Under the pieces are notes generated by a model. That model ran no database searches. It was not told the origin of the DNA and was given only the letters and a program-made list of their open reading frames with translations. This document shows positions 9,089 through 16,495 of a DNA stretch of 64,000 bases, one piece after another. Positions within the stretch are counted from its first letter, which is position 1. Each line of letters starts with the position of its first letter. A program made the position numbers and the translations under genes. The DNA is taken from assembly GCA_947475895.1 (NCBI GenBank), contig CANJMF010000004.1:166646-230645 (forward strand). The letters are read 5' to 3'. The stretch is from Fidelibacterota bacterium (GTDB taxonomy: Bacteria; Pseudomonadota; Alphaproteobacteria; Rhodospirillales; Rhodospirillaceae).

Positions 9089-9484
9089 CTACGCGGAGCG
9101 GCGTTGGGCCCGTGCAGAAGCGAAACCGTCGAGACCCATGTGCCATTGCAAGGCAACGATGAGGCCCTTAATCGGCTGGATGAGTCCAAAGATCAGCGCA
9201 AGCGTCAGCGGTAGGAAAATGACGGCGAAAACCCAATACGCCGGGCTGTATTTAACTTCGACCCATAGGGTTGCCGACAGCAGAATGTGCCCGGCAATGG
9301 CCACGACCAAGTAAGCGGGCAAATCGTCGGCACGGTGATGGTGCAGTTCCTCGCCGCAGGCGGAGCACTTTGCATCCACCTTTAAGAAAGCCCGAAACAT
9401 GGAGCTCTCGCCGCAAGCGGGACAACGGCAACGCAATCCGCGCCAAAGCGCACGCGGTAAAGTGTCGGAAGCGACGGGCGACAT
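9089..9484 (-). CDS. DUF983 family membrane protein
   Basis: 131-residue protein of the DUF983 family, common in Alphaproteobacteria, function unknown. An N-terminal zinc-ribbon-like region has two CxxC pairs (CPACGESS and CSACGEEL, about 21-45), followed by two hydrophobic segments (about 57-76 and 83-104) that should cross the membrane. An AGGGG precedes the ATG. In other genomes members are sometimes near cytochrome oxidase or protoheme genes, but nothing of that kind is in this window. It converges on the SnoaL remnant and lies upstream, in divergent orientation, of the entericidin-like gene. Confidence 0.85.
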   Translation of the reverse strand: MSPVASDTLPRALWRGLRCRCPACGESSMFRAFLKVDAKCSACGEELHHHRADDLPAYLVVAIAGHILLSATLWVEVKYSPAYWVFAVIFLPLTLALIFGLIQPIKGLIVALQWHMGLDGFASARAQRRSA

Positions 9485-9633
9485 TGACGAATCCCCTGAA
9501 AGGTCGGTGGTGGGATTATAGTTCAGCGCCCATCTGCCACAATTGCGATTGCGCGATAGCCGCCATGCGGTCTGGTGATGCCCTTAATTCTCCTGCGATT
9601 CGAACGAGAAACAGCCATTCCGTGCATTGAGAC

Positions 9634-9659
9634 GGAACAATCGGGTCTTACGTATCGTT
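9634..9659 (+). promoter_or_regulatory. EcfG-type (general stress response) promoter
   Basis: GGAAC at 9634-9638 and CGTT at 9656-9659 are separated by 17 bases, matching the alphaproteobacterial sigma-EcfG consensus GGAAC-N16/17-CGTT exactly. The predicted start is near 9667, giving a leader of about 40 bases to the entericidin-like gene at 9708. Entericidin-like lipoproteins are frequent members of EcfG regulons. Confidence 0.75.
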
Positions 9660-9707
9660 TCTCTCCCGTACACCGCGCTTATGCGGCCTGAACAAAGGAT
9701 TTCCCAA

Positions 9708-9869
9708 ATGGCGGACGTGAAGAAAATTACGATTTTGGCTGCTGCGACCGCGGCGCTGCTCAGCTTGGCTGCTTGCAACACCGTCGAAGGCGTTGGCAAA
9801 GACGTGAAGAGCACCGGCAAGGCGATCGAGCATACCGCCGACGACGCGAAGCCCAGCAACAACCTTTAA
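9708..9869 (+). CDS. entericidin-like small lipoprotein
   Basis: 53-residue lipoprotein precursor: short basic N-terminus (MADVKK), hydrophobic stretch ITILAAATAALLSL, lipobox LAAC with Cys23, then NTVEGVGKDVKSTGKAIEHTA, which is the entericidin A/B (EcnAB) pattern. I start at ATG 9708, which has AAAGGA eight bases upstream; a longer frame opening with TTG at 9627 would bury the lipobox and includes the promoter. EcnB-like peptides are stress-induced outer-envelope lipoproteins. In Alphaproteobacteria they occur without an antidote partner, as here. It is controlled by the EcfG-type promoter just upstream and ends at a terminator hairpin. Confidence 0.88.
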   Translation: MADVKKITILAAATAALLSLAACNTVEGVGKDVKSTGKAIEHTADDAKPSNNL

Positions 9870-9873
9870 CCGC

Positions 9874-11757
9874 TTAAGCCGTCGCGTAAGCGGCGGCTTT
9901 TGCTGGTTCGATAGCTGCTCTGATCTCCTGGGCGAGATGCGTCCAGGAGATTGGTTTTGTTACGACTGCCGTACAGCCGGCGGCAAGATAGCGCTCATGG
10001 TTTTCGGCAATAGCGTCCGCTGTTACCGCAATGATGGGGGTCGCGGCGCACACTCCTCCACTTTCCCTGATAAGGCGCGCCGCCTCATCGCCCGTGAGTT
10101 CGGGCATTTGCATATCCATTAAGATGACATCAAACGGTTGCACGTTGGCGCACTCCAACGCCTCGCGACCATTACTGGCGATGGTTGTTTTCACGCCCCA
10201 TAGCGAGAGCACGTGGCTGAGCAGCAACTGCGTTGTCGGATTGTCTTCGGCCATCAGCACATGCAGCGAAGCGGCTTCAAGCCCCCGGCCCGCTTGAATG
10301 AGCGACGCGGACTCGTCGCGAAGAATGTTAGCGACATTTCCCACATCGACGAAAACGAAAAACGTGAAAATCGAGCCTGCGCCACCAACACTTTCGACCT
10401 CGATCTCGCCGCCCATGGCTTCGGCCAACTGCTTGCAGATGGCAAGGCCCAGCCCCGTTCCGCCAAAGCGGCGCGCCGTAGAACTGTCCTCCTGAGCGAA
10501 TCTCTGAAACAACCTCCGCACACGGTCCTCGGAAATACCAACGCCGGAATCGCTCACCGAAAAGTGCAGTTTAATACGACCGTCGCCGGCCGGTTCGTCC
10601 CAGAACTTCACGCGCACATATCCTTCCGCGGTGAACTTCAGGGCATTATTGACGAGGTTCGACAAAATTTGGCGCAAGCGGTTGGCATCGCCACGGAACA
10701 CGTCGCTTCTGGATGCCGTCGTATCGATGGTAAACTTCAGCTTCTTAGCGCGCATCGACGGGCCGAACAGGTTTTGCACTTCAGCTAGAATTTCGGACAG
10801 TTTAAAATCGACCGTTTCCAGCGCCATGCTGCCGGCTTCGATTTTTGCCAAATCGAGAATATCGTTAAGCAGTTTTTGAAGATTTTGCGCGGATTGGCGC
10901 AACATGCGCGTCATGCGTTCTTGCTCGGGCGACTGCGCGCTGTTCAACAGCAACTCCGACATTCCAATAATGCCGGTCATTGGCGTGCGCAGCTCATGGC
11001 TCATATGCGCAAGAAAGGACGACTTCGCGTCATTGGCCTGTTGGGCAGCGCTGGCGCGCTTCGAAAGCTCCTTCACGCGCTCGAGATAGGTGATGATGCC
11101 GGAAGCCAGTGGCCGGAAAATAAAGAAGGCTTCTCCGATCAAAGTCAGGATCACAATGACGAGCGTTAGCTGCTGGCCTTTTTGAAGACCGTCAATTCGC
11201 TGATTGGAATCCTTCACATACTCGTCGACGATATTGTTGAGCGTGTTGAGGATGGGGCCCGATGCCTCGGCCATGATCGCATCGAGATGAAGGAGATTCT
11301 CGCCCGAAACGCGCTCGCGTCGGGCGACGGGAAAATCGGTATCCATGATAGCGCGCGCGTGCGCGAGATACGCCGTCACACGACGCGTGACGTCTTCCTC
11401 ATGGTAGATGCGCCTCACACCTTCCGGGAGCGGCGCAGTCAGACCCGGTTTAATTTCGCCGGCGCGCAAGCGTCGCGCAGAGTCCTCCATTTCCGTGACG
11501 GTCTCGCGCAAAATGGCGCGCGTCGCCGGATCGCCAGTTTCAGCATACTGCGGCGCCAGCCAAGCGATGCGTTGCGACAACATGCGTTGCCGACCGGTGT
11601 GGTTAACAATGAGCGCGACTTCGCGCTGGTCGCTAATGACAATTCCGAGAATCACGTGCGTCGTGATTGACAATCCGGCCACCACTAGCAACGCGACGGC
11701 GTAGGTCAGCACGACTGTGCTGCGGGCGGATTTCAGTTGGGTGCGCGAGAAGCTCAT
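9874..11757 (-). CDS. hybrid sensor histidine kinase with receiver domain
   Basis: Membrane two-component sensor, 627 residues from ATG 11757 (an upstream GTG at 11775 would add six). Order: transmembrane helix about 9-32; periplasmic domain beginning [16 protein letters not shown], the PilJ/NarX-like N-terminal motif; second transmembrane helix about 191-212; coiled linker; HisKA with phospho-acceptor His254 in [10 protein letters not shown]; HATPase_c with N, G1 and G2 boxes ([22 protein letters not shown]); receiver domain with Asp548 in [10 protein letters not shown]. No Hpt domain or partner regulator is adjacent, so phosphate must go to an unlinked protein. The ligand is unknown; the PilJ-like domain hints at nitrate/nitrite or surface sensing only by analogy. 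Confidence 0.88.
   Translation of the reverse strand: MSFSRTQLKSARSTVVLTYAVALLVVAGLSITTHVILGIVISDQREVALIVNHTGRQRMLSQRIAWLAPQYAETGDPATRAILRETVTEMEDSARRLRAGEIKPGLTAPLPEGVRRIYHEEDVTRRVTAYLAHARAIMDTDFPVARRERVSGENLLHLDAIMAEASGPILNTLNNIVDEYVKDSNQRIDGLQKGQQLTLVIVILTLIGEAFFIFRPLASGIITYLERVKELSKRASAAQQANDAKSSFLAHMSHELRTPMTGIIGMSELLLNSAQSPEQERMTRMLRQSAQNLQKLLNDILDLAKIEAGSMALETVDFKLSEILAEVQNLFGPSMRAKKLKFTIDTTASRSDVFRGDANRLRQILSNLVNNALKFTAEGYVRVKFWDEPAGDGRIKLHFSVSDSGVGISEDRVRRLFQRFAQEDSSTARRFGGTGLGLAICKQLAEAMGGEIEVESVGGAGSIFTFFVFVDVGNVANILRDESASLIQAGRGLEAASLHVLMAEDNPTTQLLLSHVLSLWGVKTTIASNGREALECANVQPFDVILMDMQMPELTGDEAARLIRESGGVCAATPIIAVTADAIAENHERYLAAGCTAVVTKPISWTHLAQEIRAAIEPAKAAAYATA
9876..9901 (+). terminator. 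Rho-independent terminator after the entericidin gene
   Basis: AAGCCGTCGC (9876-9885) pairs with GCGGCGGCTT (9890-9899) with one G-U pair, loop GTAA, followed by TTTT. The hairpin lies inside the last codons of the converging hybrid kinase gene, whose stop is at 9874-9876. Confidence 0.7.
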
Positions 11758-11811
11758 GCGCGCCTTATCTAACACAGGATTTAGGGGATTGGGATAACCC
11801 CTGTTTGCAGG

Positions 11812-12282
11812 TCAGTAAGGCGTTTTATCGACCATTGTCAGCCACTCATCAAACAGCGCATTGGCCACCTTATCCGACACTTTACGCATCGGACGCTCGC
11901 GTGTACCCACAGGCTTGGCGATGTCGTCCCAAAGTATGTTGTCGTCGAAACCAGCGCGGGCGGCACCTTTGCGGTCGCCGGCAAAAACGACCTCACTCAC
12001 GCGCGACCAAAAAATCGCGGCATAGCACATCGGGCAAGGCTCGCAGGTCGTGTAAAGCGTCGCGCCTTCCAAAGAAAATGTGCCGAGTTTTTCACATGCG
12101 TGGCGGATGGCTTGGATCTCGGCGTGGGCCGTAGGATCGTTTTTTGAGGTGACACAGTTGGAACCCTCACCGACGATGGCGCCGTCTTTCACGACAACGG
12201 CACCAAAAGGTCCGCCAGCTTTCTTACGCATGCCAGCGCGTGCCAGATCGATCGCACGTTGCATGAAGTCGTCATCTGTCAT
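11812..12282 (-). CDS. guaD: guanine deaminase, cytidine deaminase superfamily
   Basis: 156-residue zinc deaminase. The HAE motif (NDPTAHAEIQAIR: His53, Glu55) and PCPMC (Cys83, Cys86) form the zinc and proton-shuttle site. Overall pattern, length and the C-terminal tail resemble the small Bacillus-type guanine deaminase GuaD (GGPFGAVVVKDGAIVGEG, AGFDDN..., final aromatic residue), which converts guanine to xanthine. A role in tRNA wobble adenosine deamination (TadA) is less likely: that family has a different C-terminus. It is on the same strand as the di-haem oxidoreductase upstream (74-base gap), with no evident functional link. Confidence 0.82.
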   Translation of the reverse strand: MTDDDFMQRAIDLARAGMRKKAGGPFGAVVVKDGAIVGEGSNCVTSKNDPTAHAEIQAIRHACEKLGTFSLEGATLYTTCEPCPMCYAAIFWSRVSEVVFAGDRKGAARAGFDDNILWDDIAKPVGTRERPMRKVSDKVANALFDEWLTMVDKTPY

Positions 12283-12356
12283 TGTGGCAACTCATCACGC
12301 CGGCGCCAAAAGCAGCGCAGACGTGATGATAGACATTTTTATCCGCGACGACGAGG

Positions 12357-13751
12357 CTATAGCGAACGTAAGAATGTCAGCATATCGGCGATCTCCTGAC
12401 GCGAGAGTTGGTTGAAGCGGTCGATCACGCCGTTTGCTTCCGACCCTTGGCTCGCATGAATGTTGATCGCCGATATAAGGTCCGGTGCGCGGCCATCGTG
12501 CAGGAAGAACAGGCGTTGCCCGAGCCCCCACAACGGAGCCGTGCGCCAATCCGATCCGTTGGCGCCGCCTTGGGTGATGCGATCATTCAAAGCGCGCCCC
12601 ATGTCGTGGAGCGCAAAATCGCTATAGGGATGATAGGCAACGTTGCTTAATGCAGCGAACGATGACGGCCCTGTCGTTTGTGTAGCAACATGGCACGTTT
12701 GACATCCGACCGAATTGAAAAGCACTTGCCCACGTTGTGCAGCTGCTGACGTCACCGGCGCCGGTGGTGCCAAAAGCTTGGAGAGCATTGCGAAGTTGAC
12801 GGCGTCCGACGCATGCGCGGATGCTGGGCTTGCGACATTGGCTATGCGTTCGAGCGGCGTATCGTCTTCGGGCGAGGCGTTGAACTGACATCCCGGATCG
12901 GACTCGCGTTCGTTCGGGAACAGTTCATTGGTCACGCCTTGCTCGACATTGTAGGCCTCGCCACTGAAGATCGTCAGCGACTTGTTCTGCGCTTTCCAGC
13001 CGAACCGCGTGATGGTGCCGTCGTTCGCACTGGTGTTGAAATGTCCGCTGACGCCGAGCGTCGTTTTCAACGCGGCGTTTGCGGAAAATGCTGCGCGCAG
13101 ATTCGCATCCGGCGTACTTTCCACAAGGCCGAGTCCATAGAGCGGTGTCGGAATACGGAATACAACGTTGTCGTTCGCCAGCGCGCCTGCGAAATCGGGC
13201 TGGGCGATTTGACATCCGGGTGCGTCATTGCGTCCGCTGATCACGAAGAGATCGTGAACACCGCCATCGGGCCTCCCATCGGCGTTGCGGATAAAGCGCG
13301 CCACGCGGACAGGACCAGTTGCCGTGATGAAAGACGGCACGGTGTTGCGTGCGCCGTGCAAGGTCGCAACATCGATTTGTGGGTTACGCACGGGACTGGT
13401 GCCGCCGACTGAGGGATACGCATGACAGGCGGCACAACTGTTGTGATTGAATCGCGGGCCAAGACCGCGTCCCTCTTCACCCGACAGTGCGCCGGACACC
13501 GACGTGACCTCTTGGAAGGCCTGCAGTGCGGCCGCAAAGAAATTCCATTCGTCGCCGTTGAGATTTTGCAGCGGACCTCCGGCATCGGCGCCGGCACGTA
13601 CGCCGGGATCGAGATTATTTTGATTATTTTGCGGTGGAAGATTTGGCCGCGGCGGCGGCGGCGGTGCGTTTTGCGCGCGGGTCGCGCCGGAGACAAACAA
13701 ACTGACGGCAAGAAAAGCTACGCCAATGTGGCGCGACTGCGGGAGGGGCAT
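12357..13751 (-). CDS. di-haem oxidoreductase family protein (DUF1111)
   Basis: Secreted c-type cytochrome of the di-haem oxidoreductase/putative peroxidase family (DUF1111), 464 residues. Signal peptide at about 1-26 (hydrophobic VAFLAVSLFVSG, cleavage near ATRAQ), then a Pro/Asn-rich linker. Two haem sites: CAACH (106-110) and CQTCH (350-354), with a third conserved segment ALHDMGRALNDRI and AAPLWGLG-like TAPLWGLGQR near the end. Family members are thought to be periplasmic peroxidases or thiol oxidoreductases; they often occur beside imelysin-type iron proteins, which are absent here. A GGAG lies eight bases before the ATG. Confidence 0.87.
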   Translation of the reverse strand: MPLPQSRHIGVAFLAVSLFVSGATRAQNAPPPPPRPNLPPQNNQNNLDPGVRAGADAGGPLQNLNGDEWNFFAAALQAFQEVTSVSGALSGEEGRGLGPRFNHNSCAACHAYPSVGGTSPVRNPQIDVATLHGARNTVPSFITATGPVRVARFIRNADGRPDGGVHDLFVISGRNDAPGCQIAQPDFAGALANDNVVFRIPTPLYGLGLVESTPDANLRAAFSANAALKTTLGVSGHFNTSANDGTITRFGWKAQNKSLTIFSGEAYNVEQGVTNELFPNERESDPGCQFNASPEDDTPLERIANVASPASAHASDAVNFAMLSKLLAPPAPVTSAAAQRGQVLFNSVGCQTCHVATQTTGPSSFAALSNVAYHPYSDFALHDMGRALNDRITQGGANGSDWRTAPLWGLGQRLFFLHDGRAPDLISAINIHASQGSEANGVIDRFNQLSRQEIADMLTFLRSL

Positions 13752-13830
13752 GGGGGTTCTCCGCCCTAGGGTTACGTGGAATCTTCGTCCACGCAGCCCA
13801 CGCTAGAGGCACAATTATGAGTAGTTTGTT

Positions 13831-13860
13831 AATGCGCGCACCACCTTCTTTGCGCGCATT
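13831..13860. repeat. inverted repeat in the intergenic region 13752-14044
   Basis: AATGCGCGC (13831-13839) and GCGCGCATT (13852-13860) form a perfect nine-base dyad with a 12-base loop. A run of six T lies about ten bases after it on the plus strand, too far for a standard terminator. The remaining 293 bases between the divergent oxidoreductase and the 84-residue gene show no gene; the dyad could be an operator for either. Confidence 0.4.
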
Positions 13861-14044
13861 TCGACGGCTTTTTTCTTCAATGGAATCAGTGAGGCGCACA
13901 ACCACATCTGTGGATAACTTTCAGGTGGCGTGAAGCGCCCACGTTGTCCTTATCGAAATTTTCGTGTGTGGAGTCGCCTGACGCGGACCTGCTTTCCCTC
14001 GAACAACGTTCTTCCAAACGACATCACCTAAAGGAGGAGCGACC

Positions 14045-14299
14045 ATGGCAGAGCACACAAGTTCGCAAGACACATTGAAAGGCGCGAAGCTTCAGCGCAC
14101 AGATTCGAACTGCGCCGCCAAATGGGGCGAAGCGCAATGCGCTTTCTGTAGCGCCAAATTCCTCCAGGAAGTCGGTGAAGCCGCATCCGGCTACTCGACT
14201 GCCGATCGGGAGCGCTGGATCTGCGAGCATTGCTTCGTCGATTTTAGCGGCCACTACGGTTGGGAAATCGAAGGCAGCCACCCCAAGGCGAGCAACTAA
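14045..14299 (+). CDS. hypothetical small double-CxxC protein
   Basis: 84-residue hydrophilic protein that I do not recognise. Two cysteine pairs, CAFC (about 36-39) and CEHC (about 61-64), could make one zinc-binding site, and a third cysteine is at about 25. The rest is acidic and aromatic-rich around the second pair (WICEHCFVDFSGHYGWEIEG). There is no signal peptide or membrane segment. The gene has an unusually perfect Shine-Dalgarno AAAGGAGG at 14031-14038 six bases before the ATG, which suggests high translation. It is monocistronic, upstream of the mraZ promoter and divergent from the di-haem oxidoreductase. Confidence 0.7.
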   Translation: MAEHTSSQDTLKGAKLQRTDSNCAAKWGEAQCAFCSAKFLQEVGEAASGYSTADRERWICEHCFVDFSGHYGWEIEGSHPKASN

Positions 14300-14407
14300 C
14301 GTAATAAAGTTACTTTCATGGGCAGCGGGCGTGCTGAGCACGAGCGCATCAATAGATGGAACAAATCAAGAACACATAAGCCTTTTCAGGCACTTAGGGG
14401 TTGTCGT

Positions 14408-14442
14408 CCCATTGACACCCATTAATTCCCATGAGATACCAT
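14408..14442 (+). promoter_or_regulatory. mraZ promoter with triple-repeat MraZ-type operator
   Basis: On the minus strand three TGGG(A/T) repeats are spaced exactly ten bases apart (plus-strand CCCA at 14408, 14418 and 14428), the architecture of known MraZ operators (five-base repeats with five-base spacers). The -35 hexamer TTGACA (14412-14417) lies between the first two repeats; a -10 (GATACC at 14435 or TACCAT at 14437) follows at 17-19 bases. Binding of MraZ would block polymerase and so repress the whole division cluster. The repeats run opposite to the E. coli orientation. Confidence 0.7.
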
Positions 14443-14486
14443 TAAGGTCCAGGTTAAAGGCAGCCCAAGTCTTAATTTTTTAAGGC

Positions 14487-14504
14487 GCGGGCGACCCGCT
14501 TTTT
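14487..14504 (+). terminator. terminator-like hairpin in the mraZ leader (possible attenuator)
   Basis: GCGGG (14487-14491), loop CGA, CCCGC (14495-14499), then TTTTT. It lies between the predicted start point (about 14448) and the mraZ start codon, so transcription of the division operon may be partly terminated here. The stem is short (five G-C pairs). Confidence 0.4.
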
Positions 14505-14550
14505 ATCCCGGGCCAAGGGGACGAGCTTTGTTTTTGAGGGTGGCTCGGTG

Positions 14551-14991
14551 ATGAAAGCGTTCTTCGGGACGTTCACCAATAAGATTGACGGCAAAGGGCG
14601 CGTTTCAGTGCCTGCGTCGTTCCGCGCCGTGATTCAGGGCCGGGGACTCACGAGCATTGCGCTGCATCCCTCGTTGTTCGACCCATGCCTTGAAGGCGCG
14701 GGCTTCGACCGCTTCGACAACCTACTTCAAGGCACGAAAGACAGCTTTGTGGGCCCCGCCGCCGACGAAGCCGCAGACCTTATTATGGGCGAGTTGCGCG
14801 AACTGCCGCTGGACGGCGAAGGCCGCATCGTTCTGCCCGACGAATTCATCGTCAAAGCCCACCTTAAAGAGCAGGCCACATTTGTCGGCCAAGGCTGGAA
14901 GTTCCAGATTTGGGAACCGTCGGCTTTTGACGGCATCAAGAAAGCCAAGCTCGCGCGTGTCGCCGACGCTCTAAAGAAGGGCACGCCATGA
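14551..14991 (+). CDS. mraZ: transcriptional regulator MraZ
   Basis: First gene of the division cluster, 146 residues from ATG 14551 (a GTG one codon upstream is equally possible). MraZ is an AbrB/SpoVT-fold DNA-binding protein that forms rings and represses its own operon by binding direct repeats. The two swapped-hairpin halves are visible: FFGTFTNKIDGKGRVSVPASFR at the N-terminus and a second DGEGRIVLPDEF in the middle. It overlaps the rsmH start by four bases (ATGA). The three repeats in its own promoter are the likely binding site. Confidence 0.95.
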   Translation: MKAFFGTFTNKIDGKGRVSVPASFRAVIQGRGLTSIALHPSLFDPCLEGAGFDRFDNLLQGTKDSFVGPAADEAADLIMGELRELPLDGEGRIVLPDEFIVKAHLKEQATFVGQGWKFQIWEPSAFDGIKKAKLARVADALKKGTP

Positions 14992-15989
14992 GTAAGCCGC
15001 CGCGCTCGGCGCCGCCCGGCGCCGAAATCGAACACATCCCCGTTCTGTTGACTGAAGTCATCTCCGCCCTCGCGCTCAAAGCCGAGGGCGTTTACGTGGA
15101 CGGTACCTTTGGCGCGGGCGGTTATACCGGCGCGATCCTCGATGCGGCCTCATGCACTGTGTGGGCCATCGACCGCGATCCGGAAGCGCTCGCGCGCGGC
15201 GACGTCATGAAAGAACGCTATCCTGGACGTCTCAATTTTGTGCACGGGCGTTTCGGCGATATGGCCGAATTGCTCGCGGCTCATAATGTCGGCGCCGTCG
15301 ATGGCATTGCACTCGATCTCGGCGTCAGCTCGATGCAGATCGAAGACCGCGCGCGCGGCTTTTCATTCTTGCGCGACGGCCCCCTAGACATGCGCATGGA
15401 AAAGAGTGGCCGCAGTGCCGCCGACGTTGTGAACACGTTGTCGGAAAAAGAGCTGGCCAACATCATCTTTACCTACGGCGAAGAACGTCACGCCCGCCGT
15501 GTGGCGCGCGCCATCGTCTCGGCCCGTGCTGAACGTCCCTTCTCGCGTACACTGAGACTAGCCGACGTGATCCGTGCCGAAGTGCGCCGTTCGCACGACG
15601 GCATCGATCCCGCGACACGCACCTTCCAAGCTTTGCGTATCTATGTGAATGACGAATTGGGCGAGCTTGAGCGCGGTCTGCACGGTGCCGAGCGTATCTT
15701 AAAGCCCGGCGGAGTTCTGGCCGTTGTGTCGTTCCATTCCCTCGAAGACCGCGTCGTCAAAACGTTTTTGAAAGCACGCTCCGGCGCCGCGATTCGTCCC
15801 TCGCGTCATACACCGGCAAGCTTGGGCGCGGCCCCCTCTGCAGCGACGTTCACGCCGCTCTCGCGCCGCCCCATCACGCCGAGCGAGCGCGAAACCGCAG
15901 GCAACCCGCGCGCCCGTTCCGCGCGCATGCGCATCGCCGAGCGCACGACAGCGCCTCTCCTCACCTCCCTGCCTGGAGGCCGCGCGTGA
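14988..15989 (+). CDS. rsmH: 16S rRNA (cytosine1402-N4)-methyltransferase
   Basis: SAM-dependent methyltransferase (MraW/RsmH) that N4-methylates C1402 of 16S rRNA at the ribosomal P site, 333 residues. Visible motifs: HIPVLLTEV near the N-terminus, the SAM-binding VDGTFGAGGYTGAIL, the DLGVSSMQIEDRARGFSF signature and the C-terminal AVVSFHSLEDRVVKTF. Start and stop overlap its neighbours by four bases each (mraZ and ftsL), so it is translationally coupled within the operon. The C-terminal tail is rich in Arg/Pro and poorly conserved, as usual. Confidence 0.97.
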   Translation: MSKPPRSAPPGAEIEHIPVLLTEVISALALKAEGVYVDGTFGAGGYTGAILDAASCTVWAIDRDPEALARGDVMKERYPGRLNFVHGRFGDMAELLAAHNVGAVDGIALDLGVSSMQIEDRARGFSFLRDGPLDMRMEKSGRSAADVVNTLSEKELANIIFTYGEERHARRVARAIVSARAERPFSRTLRLADVIRAEVRRSHDGIDPATRTFQALRIYVNDELGELERGLHGAERILKPGGVLAVVSFHSLEDRVVKTFLKARSGAAIRPSRHTPASLGAAPSAATFTPLSRRPITPSERETAGNPRARSARMRIAERTTAPLLTSLPGGRA

Positions 15990-16495
15990 GAGCTTCAAGT
16001 CTCATGTGGCTGGCCCTGACCGTCGCCGTGGGCGCGGGCTTGTTCATGCTCAAATATAAAGTGCAGGGCCTTGAACGCGACCTCGTGGCTAAGCAAATGC
16101 AAATTCAGCGCGATGAATCGGCTATTCGCGTGCTGCAAGCGGAGTGGACTTACCTCAATGACCCGAACCGTTTGCGCCGCTTGAGCGAGGAACACCTGGG
16201 TTTCCGGGCAGCCGCGCCGCAAAACGTGACAAATCTCGATGCGCTTCCGTTCCGAGGCGAAAAGCCCCCGCAAGTGAATGCGTCCGCGAGCGCGGCGCCT
16301 GAAATCCATGCCGAAATTCGGACGCCCGCGAGCGCGGCGTCCAACACCAACCGTCCCAGCGTTTTGTCGGTAGCGTTTGCCCGTCTCCAACGTTTGTTGG
16401 TGCCGTCACCTGCTGGGGCGGCTACACCACCGCGCGCGGAAAACACGCGCGATTCAAACATTGGCGACCTCCGGTCGCCGGTAGGCGAGCGATGA
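15986..16495 (+). CDS. ftsL: cell division protein FtsL
   Basis: Small bitopic divisome protein, 169 residues, starting at GTG 15986. Short cytoplasmic N-terminus, transmembrane segment about 6-22 (LMWLALTVAVGAGLFML), then a coiled-coil periplasmic region (LERDLVAKQMQIQRDESAIRVLQAEW) with the alphaproteobacterial motif AEWTYLNDPNRLRRLSEEHLGF. The last 80 residues are Ala/Pro-rich and disordered. It forms the FtsQ-FtsL-FtsB complex that activates FtsW-FtsI; the identification rests on motif and position, since FtsL is poorly conserved. Confidence 0.9.
   Translation: MRASSLMWLALTVAVGAGLFMLKYKVQGLERDLVAKQMQIQRDESAIRVLQAEWTYLNDPNRLRRLSEEHLGFRAAAPQNVTNLDALPFRGEKPPQVNASASAAPEIHAEIRTPASAASNTNRPSVLSVAFARLQRLLVPSPAGAATPPRAENTRDSNIGDLRSPVGER

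Noticed and set aside
9585..9606. GATTCGAAC as the T arm of a minus-strand tRNA
   Set aside because: The flanking five-base stem does not pair and no acceptor or anticodon arm is found.
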